Origin: DYEP01 sp040755615
Lineage (GTDB): Bacteria > Bacillota > Sulfobacillia > DUSP01 > DYEP01
Assembly (NCBI GenBank): GCA_040755615.1
Contig: JBFMAL010000059.1
Coordinates: forward strand, 1 to 5,444
Direction of reading: 5' to 3'
DNA: 5,444 nucleotides
The position numbers and the translations under genes are program-made. How positions within the stretch are numbered: position 1 is the first letter of the stretch; each line of letters begins with the position of its first letter. Under the pieces are notes generated by a model. That model made no database searches. It saw nothing but the letters and a program-made list of their open reading frames with translations, and was not told the origin of the DNA. Below are positions 1-4,643 of this stretch, piece by piece.

Positions 1-1
1 T

Positions 2-166
2 GCGGAGATGGTACGGCACGGGCAACGTCAGGCCAGGTACCTGGGTCGGCGGAAGGTAACCTTGCAGGCGCGGCTGGTGGCGACAGTGGTGAACTTCAAG
101 CGGTACTGGCGGCTACTACTCAAGCGGGCCCAGGGTCATCCGGTGCCACAACCTGTGCCAACATAG
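2..166 (+). CDS. C-terminal end of a DDE transposase (IS1182-like), 5' part outside window
   Basis: The open frame enters from the left edge and ends at TAG 164-166, leaving 54 residues. It contains the stretch ARYLGRRKVTLQARL followed by VATVVNFKRYW, rich in Arg, Lys and Gln. This matches the conserved end of DDE transposases of the IS1182/IS5-like kind, where the pattern AR-x-x-G-x-x-K-x-x-x-Q-x-x-L-x-A-x-x-x-N-x-K-R follows the last catalytic Glu. The catalytic residues lie outside the window, so activity cannot be judged. The tail after the motif ends in a Pro-rich segment. No terminal inverted repeat or target duplication can be assigned without the left end, so the element's right border is unknown; it probably lies within about 100 bases after the stop. 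Family assignment rests on recall of the motif, not on an alignment. Confidence 0.7.
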   Translation, partial: AEMVRHGQRQARYLGRRKVTLQARLVATVVNFKRYWRLLLKRAQGHPVPQPVPT

Positions 167-226
167 GGTTAGTATGTCCAGAGGGTAAGAACAAGGCCCC
201 AGAAGGGAACACAGCGACCGGCACTT

Positions 227-285
227 AGCCCTTTCCGGGCTCAGGCAGGCATTAGCGAGCCCAGATCCTGCCAGGCGCCGGGCTC
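227..285. repeat. Alternating GGGCT/AGCCC inverted repeats
   Basis: Four complementary blocks follow one another: AGCCC at 227-231, GGGCTC at 237-242, GAGCCC at 257-262 and GGGCTC at 280-285. Neighbouring blocks can pair as 1:2, 2:3 or 3:4, giving mutually exclusive short stems. The longer unit CCGGGCTC occurs twice (235-242 and 278-285). No T-tract follows on either strand, so it is not a standard terminator. It sits between the transposase stop and the end of the suspected minus-strand ORF and may belong to the insertion-sequence end. Confidence 0.4.
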
Positions 286-536
286 TAGGCACAAACGGCC
301 ATTTCTAAAGCTTGTTTCTTCAGCAGTCTCCTTATGCTATCATCTATGTCAGTCAGTCTCACCAGACCGGCCCAGGCGTCGTCCTGCCCTGGTTCATCGT
401 CCTCCAATGGCCCCTCTAGTGCGCCTTCTACGCGAGTTGGGCCGGGAACGTTGCCGCATCCTCTGATGAGGAAAATAGCGAGTATAGCGATGCATACGGT
501 ACACAGGTTTCTTTCTGGTATGTGAATGATATGGAA
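285..536 (-). pseudogene. Possible small membrane-protein ORF, no standard start
   Basis: On the minus strand, 83 sense codons run from just after a TGA (537-539) to TAG at 285-287. The translation begins with a hydrophobic stretch, LCTVCIAILAIFLIRG, long enough to suggest one membrane segment. An acidic linker (EGPLEDDEPGQDD) and an amphipathic end (LTDIDDSIRRLLKKQALEM) follow. This is more protein-like than the Ser/Pro-rich opposite strand. No ATG, GTG or TTG lies early in the frame. A strong SD-like AAAGGGGTGAT (546 down to 536) precedes ATA (532), ATC (530) and ATT (527); only the last two are in this frame. It may be a gene with a rare start, the 3' half of a gene broken by the TGA, or chance. 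I recognise no family. Confidence 0.3.
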
Positions 537-671
537 TCACCCCTTTCCTGCTGTCACAATGCTAACGTTACTGACGCACGTTGCCTCGCGAACGTTCCCA
601 TACCTAGCGCTGTCCCTCTCACAGATCGAAAAGTTCCCGACCAACCCCGGTTTGCTCGCGGTACGTTCCAT
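537..671 (-). pseudogene. Possible 44-residue ORF, same frame as the ORF after it
   Basis: ATG at 671-669 opens 44 codons that end at TGA 537-539. The next 83 codons after that TGA continue in the same frame, so the two pieces could once have been one reading frame of about 128 codons. The translation (starting MERTASKPGLVGNF) has three Cys-spaced polar segments' worth of mixed composition, with two Cys residues, and resembles nothing I know. A purine-rich GAAGGAAG lies 12 or more bases before the ATG, farther than usual. It is just downstream, on the minus strand, of the terminator at 737-768, so it would need its own promoter, which I cannot identify. A chance ORF is quite possible. Confidence 0.2.
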
Positions 672-697
672 GCTATTCTTCGGCTTCCTTCAAACCT

Positions 698-714
698 CAC
701 CGCTGCCAGCGGTG
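698..714. repeat. 17-base near-perfect palindrome
   Basis: CACCGCTG (698-705), a single C, then CAGCGGTG (707-714) form a complete inverted repeat with one central base. As RNA it could fold as a 6-base-pair stem with a 5-base loop, but no T-tract follows on either strand. The symmetry about one base is more typical of a protein-binding site. It lies upstream, on the minus strand, of the suspected ORFs at 285-671 and downstream of the operon terminator, the position expected for a control site of those ORFs. Confidence 0.4.
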
Positions 715-736
715 CACGTGCCTGCGGATTCAAACG

Positions 737-768
737 AAAAACGGACCCGGGAAGATCCCCGTGCCCGT
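737..768 (-). terminator. Intrinsic terminator of the amidase/89-residue operon
   Basis: Read on the minus strand, ACGGGCACGGGG and its partner CCCGGGTCCGT (within 768 down to 741) pair in an 11-12 base-pair GC-rich stem with one mismatch and one or two G-T pairs around a tight loop. Five T residues follow directly (741 to 737). It starts 17 bases after the stop codon of the 89-residue gene. This is a textbook Rho-independent layout and supports that gene and its direction of transcription. Confidence 0.75.
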
Positions 769-784
769 TCTCGTTTGCGCCGGA

Positions 785-1054
785 TCATTCGGTGTTTCCG
801 GACTGTTTGCCAACGATGATCTCGAGCATATGTCTCAGCTGGCTGAGTTCGTTCCTTAGTTCTTTCAGCCCGAATTCCTTATTCGTCAGGGTTGTAGCGA
901 TAAAGATCAGCAGGTTTCTCGCTGTCATATCTGAATCTACGACGTTCGGACCGCTTGTTTCGCGACTGATATGAGTGTAGTTCCCCTGGTTGCCCAGCGC
1001 GAGGCTATTTACAAAATTCGAAAACGCGTTCTGGAAGTCCCTGTCTTCAGCCAT
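785..1054 (-). CDS. Conserved-looking hypothetical protein, 89 residues
   Basis: I do not recognise the family. The start is ATG at 1054, preceded five bases earlier by AGGGGGTG (1067-1060), a strong SD; the stop is TGA 785-787, and an intrinsic terminator follows 17 bases on. The protein is soluble-looking, with no signal peptide or clear membrane span; LLIFIATTL (about residues 48-56) is only moderately hydrophobic. The second half (about 45-83) is predicted by eye to be helical, with Leu/Ile spaced as in an amphipathic or coiled-coil helix (KELRNELSQLRHMLEII). The N-terminal half is Asn/Ser-rich and polar. It lies 150 bases downstream of the amidase on the same strand and probably shares its transcript. 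A small cell-wall or spore-associated partner of the amidase is possible, but that is only context. Confidence 0.7.
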   Translation of the reverse strand: MAEDRDFQNAFSNFVNSLALGNQGNYTHISRETSGPNVVDSDMTARNLLIFIATTLTNKEFGLKELRNELSQLRHMLEIIVGKQSGNTE

Positions 1055-1139
1055 CTCGGCACCCCCTGTGCTGATGCGCTAAAACCAGTCTGTGGCATTT
1101 TACGTAAATCATAGCCACAATGACCCGAACGTGGTTAAT

Positions 1140-1154
1140 CCGGAGATGCTCCGG
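1140..1154. repeat. Perfect short hairpin between the two minus-strand genes
   Basis: CCGGAG (1140-1145), ATG, CTCCGG (1149-1154) form a perfect 6-base-pair stem with a 3-base loop in the 150-base spacer between the amidase and the 89-residue gene. No T-tract follows in the minus direction, so it is not an obvious terminator. It could stabilise or process the shared transcript. Confidence 0.4.
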
Positions 1155-1204
1155 GCTTACCCGAATGGGGACTTCGCTGGGCAGCACATTGCGTCTTTCG
1201 TCTG

Positions 1205-1741
1205 TTACTTTTTCCTGGCCAGGCTCATGAAATCTCTCACTGCATAAGCAATGCCGAGCGCTGCCTTCTCCCGGTACCACTGTTCGCCCAAGAGCTTCTC
1301 CTCATCGGGGTTTGATATAAAGGCCAGTTCGACGAGGGCCGCGGGGGGTTCGCCGCCGAGCACTGTGAGGTTTCTGACCTTAACGCCCCGGTCCTTCCGT
1401 GCAGTCGTTACGAGCAGGCTCTCCTGAAGCATCCAGGCAAGCGCAATAGAATCGTGGCGGCCAGGCCAGGCATATGTTTCAAGCCCCTGCACAGAAGGTT
1501 CAGCATATGAATTGCAGTGAATAGAGACCAGACAGCGGGCGGCTGCCGCCCTGTAGCGCCTCTCAGATTGGCTCGGGCTTTCATTGCGTTCGCGGGTGAG
1601 TCTTGCGTCAAACCCGTACCTCTGAAGATACTGACGGACCTTAAGGGCAACGTCCCAGTTAACGTCAGCCTCTCGCAGTCCTGTGGTTCCTGTAGCTCCT
1701 GGGTCAGCGCCACCGTGCCCGGGGTCGATGAATACGATCAT
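1205..1741 (-). CDS. N-acetylmuramoyl-L-alanine amidase (Amidase_3, LytC/CwlD type)
   Basis: This zinc hydrolase cleaves the amide bond between N-acetylmuramic acid and L-alanine in peptidoglycan. Counting from ATG 1741 (178 residues), the zinc ligands are His9 in DPGHGG, Glu24 in LREAD and His75 in SIHCNS; the catalytic Glu138 lies in VELAFISN. All key residues are present, and the protein is essentially one catalytic domain, with no binding repeats and no signal peptide (it opens MIVFIDPGHGG). That fits a cytosolic, forespore or phage-lysin-like enzyme released by other means. Start choice: GTG 1753, TTG 1747 and ATG 1741 are in frame. The SD-like AAAGGCGGTG (1760-1751) contains the GTG itself, which argues for TTG or ATG; the ATG gives the typical family N-terminus. 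It is divergent from the IclR gene and cotranscribed with the 89-residue gene. A CwlD-like role is possible, but CwlD usually has an N-terminal signal or anchor. Confidence 0.9.
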   Translation of the reverse strand: MIVFIDPGHGGADPGATGTTGLREADVNWDVALKVRQYLQRYGFDARLTRERNESPSQSERRYRAAAARCLVSIHCNSYAEPSVQGLETYAWPGRHDSIALAWMLQESLLVTTARKDRGVKVRNLTVLGGEPPAALVELAFISNPDEEKLLGEQWYREKAALGIAYAVRDFMSLARKK

Positions 1742-1828
1742 CCTCAACGCCACCGCCTTTGTTCTCGCAATTTCCGTCTGCCGGCAATACCCTGTGCTTT
1801 CCTGTGTTACTCGTCCTCAGTCTACATT

Positions 1829-1837
1829 ATTATAGCA
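1829..1837 (-). promoter_or_regulatory. Extended -10 promoter for the amidase operon
   Basis: On the minus strand the sequence reads TTGCTATAATAATG: a perfect TATAAT (1834-1829) preceded by TGC (1837-1835), i.e. the TGn extended -10 element. No good TTGACA-like box lies 16-18 bases upstream (AAGGGG is there), which extended -10 promoters tolerate. Transcription would start near 1822, giving a leader of about 80 bases before ATG 1741. Confidence 0.6.
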
Positions 1838-1961
1838 AGCGGTGTGATGTGCCCCTTCTGAGACTCCCGGTCACGCCACTGGCCCGCTGTGAGGTAGCCG
1901 CTCCGGGGCCATCCCCCACTCCGCTTCACAGACGTTTGGTGCACTGGATCAGCCCGGTATT

Positions 1962-1986
1962 GTTGCAACTGCAGGAATTCGGTTGC
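1962..1986. promoter_or_regulatory. Palindromic candidate operator upstream of iclR
   Basis: GTTGCAAC (1962-1969) is a perfect 8-base palindrome, and its right half GCAAC pairs with GTTGC at 1982-1986 across 12 bases centred on GAATTC (1975-1980). It sits about 40-60 bases before the iclR start, where IclR-family proteins often bind to control their own gene. No match to a specific known IclR operator is claimed. Confidence 0.35.
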
Positions 1987-1992
1987 TTGGAG

Positions 1993-1998
1993 TAGAAT
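1993..1998 (+). promoter_or_regulatory. Possible -10 box of the iclR promoter
   Basis: TAGAAT differs from TATAAT at one position and would start transcription near 2005, about 19 bases before the TTG start. No good -35 box lies 16-18 bases upstream (TGCAGG at 17), so the assignment is weak. The palindromes at 1962-1986 would cover the -35 region, as expected for a regulated promoter. Confidence 0.3.
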
Positions 1999-2019
1999 TG
2001 CGGTACTTGAAGGAGCGAT

Positions 2020-2043
2020 ATGCTTGAGAACAAAGCGGAATGA
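2020..2043 (+). promoter_or_regulatory. Seven-codon ORF overlapping the iclR start
   Basis: ATG at 2020-2022 opens the tiny frame MLENKAE and stops at TGA 2041-2043. It lies in a different frame from iclR, whose TTG is at 2024-2026. Both starts sit after the same SD, GAAGGAG (2009-2015), at 4 and 8 bases respectively. Ribosomes choosing the ATG would make a heptapeptide and terminate inside iclR. It may be a translational brake or a chance overlap. Confidence 0.3.
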
Positions 2044-2812
2044 AGAAAAGCAGTATTCCATAGAGGCCCTGGACAGGGGTTTGCGGCTCTTGCAGCTGTT
2101 CCTTTATGAAAAACGTGAGCTTACTCTGTCCCAGATCGCGTCCGCACTGGGCGAGTACAAGAGCACTGTGTTGCGCACGCTGAGTACTCTTGAAGCCAGG
2201 GGATTCGTGGAGAGGAACACGGAAAACGAGCGGTACTGGCTGGGTCCGAAGACCTTCGCTCTCGGCATGCTGTACTCCTCAGGTATGCGGATTAAGAAGC
2301 TGGCCCGCCCGTTCTGCGAGTCCCTAGCTAACGAGTTCAGAGAAACCGTTCACCTTGCGGTGCTCAACCGGGCGAAGCTGGATGAGGGGAAGGTCCTTGT
2401 CATTGACAAGATCGAGACCAGTCAGGTGCTGCGCCTCAGCCCCGATATTGGAAGCGATGCTGACGCTCACGCCTCGGCGGTCGGTAAGGTCCTGCTCGCA
2501 TCGCTCACTGATGAAGAGGTCAGCCGCATCTTGGCCCGCTCCGAGCTCAGGCGGTATACTCCCAAAACCATATGCACTCTAAAGGACCTTCTAAGAGAAC
2601 TTCAGGAAGTCAGGCGTCAAGGCTATGCTGTAGATAATGAAGAGCTGGAAGTGGGCTTGACTTGCGTGGCCGCACCTATCGTGGGCCCGACAGGCCATAC
2701 AGTGGCTGCAGTCTCTCTCAGCGGCCCGTCGCCACGCCTTGCCCCGATCCTTTCATCAGTGCCTAAGTCGGTCATGCAATGCGCCCGGAGGATATCCGAC
2801 CAGATGGCCTAA
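2024..2812 (+). CDS. IclR-family transcriptional regulator
   Basis: The 262-residue protein has the full IclR layout and usual length. A winged helix-turn-helix occupies about residues 11-70, with the recognition region LTLSQIASALGEYKSTVLRTL at 33-53. An effector-binding domain fills about 85-258 and shows the family signatures HASAVGKVLLA (149-159) and GYAVDNEELEVGLTCVAAPI (190-209). IclR proteins are cytosolic dimers or tetramers that bind DNA and sense small metabolites. The start is TTG 2024, eight bases after the SD GAAGGAG (2009-2015); the nearby ATG at 2020 is out of frame. The gene lies 82 bases before the proposed iorA start in the same direction, so the simplest inference is control of iorAB in response to an aryl-pyruvate, aryl-acetate or related compound. 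The ligand and the sign of regulation cannot be read from the sequence. Confidence 0.92.
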   Translation: MRTKRNEEKQYSIEALDRGLRLLQLFLYEKRELTLSQIASALGEYKSTVLRTLSTLEARGFVERNTENERYWLGPKTFALGMLYSSGMRIKKLARPFCESLANEFRETVHLAVLNRAKLDEGKVLVIDKIETSQVLRLSPDIGSDADAHASAVGKVLLASLTDEEVSRILARSELRRYTPKTICTLKDLLRELQEVRRQGYAVDNEELEVGLTCVAAPIVGPTGHTVAAVSLSGPSPRLAPILSSVPKSVMQCARRISDQMA

Positions 2813-2824
2813 CGGGCCGTTTTT
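2806..2824 (+). terminator. Weak terminator or attenuator at the end of iclR
   Basis: GGCC (2806-2809), a five-base loop and GGCC (2815-2818) precede a G and five T residues (2820-2824). The stem is only four base pairs and overlaps the iclR stop codon, so termination would be partial at best, which would leave some iclR-iorAB readthrough. The same bases include the symmetric AACGGGCCGTT (2811-2821), which could equally be a protein site. Confidence 0.25.
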
Positions 2825-2842
2825 GTGAAGATCTGCCAGATC
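2811..2842. promoter_or_regulatory. Two palindromes, candidate IclR operator before iorA
   Basis: AACGG-G-CCGTT (2811-2821) and GATCTG-C-CAGATC (2830-2842) are both perfect inverted repeats around a single central base. The second is 13 bases long and ends two bases before a candidate -35 box (2845). Symmetric sites immediately upstream of -35, next to an IclR gene, are a reasonable operator candidate. The two palindromes differ in sequence, so only one may be the real site. Confidence 0.4.
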
Positions 2843-2844
2843 AC

Positions 2845-2872
2845 TTGCCTTGTACTCCTTTAAGTCTATGTT
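2845..2872 (+). promoter_or_regulatory. Candidate promoter for iorAB
   Basis: TTGCCT (2845-2850), a 16-base spacer and TATGTT (2867-2872) match the sigma-70 consensus at four of six positions in each box. Transcription would begin near 2879, just before the SD AGAGGGTGAT (2881-2890). If this promoter is real, the in-frame TTG 2850 and ATG 2868 are upstream of the transcript start and cannot be the iorA start. The palindrome at 2830-2842 abuts it. Confidence 0.35.
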
Positions 2873-2894
2873 GCGGGAAAAGAGGGTGATTCAT

Positions 2895-4643
2895 CTGAAG
2901 GTGTTGTTATCCGGAAATGAGGCTATCGCCAGAGGCGCGTACGAGGCGGGTACTAACCTGATCTCTGGCTACCCCGGTACTCCAAGCACAGAGATTATCG
3001 AATCGGCTGCAGGATACACGGAGATTTACTCCGAGTGGGCACCCAACGAGAAGGTAGCGCTGGAAGCGGCTATCGGGGCCTCTCTCGGCGGAGCCAGGGC
3101 AATGGCGTGCATGAAACACGTCGGGCTGAACGTTGCGGCCGATCCCCTCTTGACCGTATCGTACATGGGCATAAGGGGCGGGCTGGTAATCGTGTCTGCA
3201 GATGATCCGGGCATTACGAGTTCTCAGAACGAGCAGGACAACCGCCATTACGCCAAGTTCGCCAAAATACCGCTACTTGAACCTTCTGACAGCCAGGAAG
3301 CCAAAGACTTCGTGCTCGAGGCGTTTCGCGTGAGCGAACGGTTCCGGACTCCGGTCATCTTGCGGACAACCACGAGACTTTCCCATACAAGGACACCCGT
3401 GGAGGTCGGGGACAGAACTGAGTACTCGCTACCCCATGACATCGTACTTGAACCTTCTGAGACTGTCATGGTGCCGGCTCATGCCAGGCTCCGCCACCCT
3501 CTTGTAGAACAGCGGCTGGCCGCCCTCGAGGATTTCGGTGTAAGTTTTCACCTGAACAGAATCGAGCCCGGTACCGGCGATACGGGGTTTATCGCATCAG
3601 GAGTGGCGTACCAGTACGTCAAAGAAGCGTTCCCAGACGCGCCGGTGCTGAAGCTCGGGATGGTATGGCCAGTTCCCCGTGAACTGGTCAGACGTTTTGC
3701 AGAAACAGTGAATGAGCTTTGGGTTGTGGAAGAGCTGGACCCGATTATAGAGGAGCACGTGCGCGCTATGGGCATTAGGGTGAGGGGCAAAGACACACTC
3801 CCGGTAGTGGGTGAGTACTCCGTATCCATGCTCCGCGAAGCCGTCCTCGGGGAAAGAAGGACCGCCTTCACACCAGATCCCGGATTACCGCCGAGAGGCC
3901 CAGTCCTCTGCGCGGGCTGCCCGCACAGAGGAGTGTTCTATCATCTCAGCAGGATGAAGGCAACAGTAATGGGAGACATCGGCTGTTACACACTGGGCGT
4001 GGCGCCTCCCCTATCGGCCATCCATAGCTGCACCTGCATGGGAGCAGGTATCAGTCACGCACACGGTCTGGCAAAAGCCTTGGGGAAAGAAAGAAACTCG
4101 CGCGTTGTGGCGGTAATTGGCGATTCGACCTTCTATCACTCAGGTATCACCGGGCTTCTTAACATATCGTACAACCGCAGCGTAAGCAAAGTGATCATCC
4201 TGGACAACTCCACCACCGCAATGACCGGCCACCAGCATCACCCCGGAACAGGGTCCACCGCAATGGGAGAACCCTCGGAGGCCGTGGACCTGGAGCGGTT
4301 GGTGTCTGCATTGGGGATCAAATGGATCAGGACAGTCGATCCGTATGACCTGGAACAGACCGGCGTCATACTGAAGGCGTTGATGCAGGTCAATGAACCT
4401 GCGGTCGTGATCGCCCGGCGTGAATGTGCTCTGCTGAAGCACGCACGCAGAAGTCCACCTCTTTATGTACATCAGGATCTTTGTAAAGAGTGCGGGGCAT
4501 GCTTCAGGCTTGGCTGTCCAGCTATCATCAAAGAAGAAAACAAAGCGAGAATAAATCCAGTTCTCTGTAACGGATGCTCCATGTGCGAGCAGCTGTGCAA
4601 GTTCGGGGCCATCGGGGGTGCGGTGAATGAAGCGGAGAGCTGA
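2895..4643 (+). CDS. iorA: Indolepyruvate:ferredoxin oxidoreductase, alpha subunit
   Basis: The enzyme oxidatively decarboxylates aryl-pyruvates to aryl-acetyl-CoA, with thiamine diphosphate (TPP) and reduction of ferredoxin, in the cytosol. Counting from CTG 2895 (582 residues, normal family length): an N-terminal pyruvate-oxidoreductase-type domain with GYPGTPSTEI (25-34) and NEKVALEAA (51-59); the IorA signature CAGCPHRG (339-346); a TPP domain (about 365-510) with GDSTFYHSGITG (409-420) and DNSTTAMTGHQ (437-447); and a ferredoxin-like tail with two 4Fe-4S motifs, Cys530/533/536/541 and Cys558/561/564/568. The fourth Cys of the second motif is followed by Lys rather than the usual Pro. Start: TTG 2850, ATG 2868, GTG 2886, CTG 2895 and GTG 2901 are in frame. 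I chose CTG because AGAGGGTGAT (2881-2890) is correctly spaced and it yields the typical MKVLLSGNEA opening. GTG 2901 is the alternative; the longer forms lack an SD. It overlaps iorB by 17 bases. Confidence 0.95.
   Translation: MKVLLSGNEAIARGAYEAGTNLISGYPGTPSTEIIESAAGYTEIYSEWAPNEKVALEAAIGASLGGARAMACMKHVGLNVAADPLLTVSYMGIRGGLVIVSADDPGITSSQNEQDNRHYAKFAKIPLLEPSDSQEAKDFVLEAFRVSERFRTPVILRTTTRLSHTRTPVEVGDRTEYSLPHDIVLEPSETVMVPAHARLRHPLVEQRLAALEDFGVSFHLNRIEPGTGDTGFIASGVAYQYVKEAFPDAPVLKLGMVWPVPRELVRRFAETVNELWVVEELDPIIEEHVRAMGIRVRGKDTLPVVGEYSVSMLREAVLGERRTAFTPDPGLPPRGPVLCAGCPHRGVFYHLSRMKATVMGDIGCYTLGVAPPLSAIHSCTCMGAGISHAHGLAKALGKERNSRVVAVIGDSTFYHSGITGLLNISYNRSVSKVIILDNSTTAMTGHQHHPGTGSTAMGEPSEAVDLERLVSALGIKWIRTVDPYDLEQTGVILKALMQVNEPAVVIARRECALLKHARRSPPLYVHQDLCKECGACFRLGCPAIIKEENKARINPVLCNGCSMCEQLCKFGAIGGAVNEAES
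4614..4629 (+). promoter_or_regulatory. SD and start of iorB inside the end of iorA
   Basis: GGGGGTG (4614-4620) lies six bases before ATG 4627 and within the last codons of iorA. Ribosomes finishing iorA at 4643 pass over the iorB start, so translation of the two subunits is probably coupled, which suits an equimolar complex. Confidence 0.6.

Larger units (their letters stand above)
167..784. other. 618-base stretch without a confident gene
   Basis: This stretch lies between the transposase tail and the 89-residue minus-strand gene. The + strand ORFs here (334-525, 522-974, 526-819) are Ser/Pro/Arg-rich, lack good SD sequences and look like antisense shadows. The left part (227-285) has alternating GGGCT/AGCCC motifs. 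The middle (285-671) holds a suspected minus-strand gene in two same-frame pieces. The right part has a 17-base palindrome (698-714) and the terminator of the minus-strand operon (737-768). It probably includes the right end of the left-hand insertion sequence plus decayed host or element sequence. Confidence 0.6.

Noticed and set aside
334..525. 63-codon + strand ORF, Ser/Pro-rich
   Set aside because: The composition is typical of the complement of an acidic coding strand, and there is no SD or homology signal.
490..545. Selenocysteine insertion at the TGA 537-539
   Set aside because: The stem after the TGA is short with a large loop and no typical bacterial SECIS features, and no selenoprotein family is recognised.
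522..974. 150-codon + strand ORF
   Set aside because: It runs antisense to the 89-residue gene, which has its own SD and terminator, and through the terminator itself. The product is Ser/Pro/Phe-rich without a plausible SD.
1047..1280. 77-codon minus-strand ORF filling the gap between the amidase and the 89-residue gene
   Set aside because: Its start lies inside the amidase and its end overlaps the 89-residue gene. A shorter GTG start at about 1185 would give 45 residues, but it lacks a good SD and the translation resembles nothing known. Kept only as a remote possibility.
1517..1995. Overlapping + strand ORFs opposite the amidase and in the divergent gap
   Set aside because: They are shadows of the amidase or run through its promoter region; neither has a domain or SD support.
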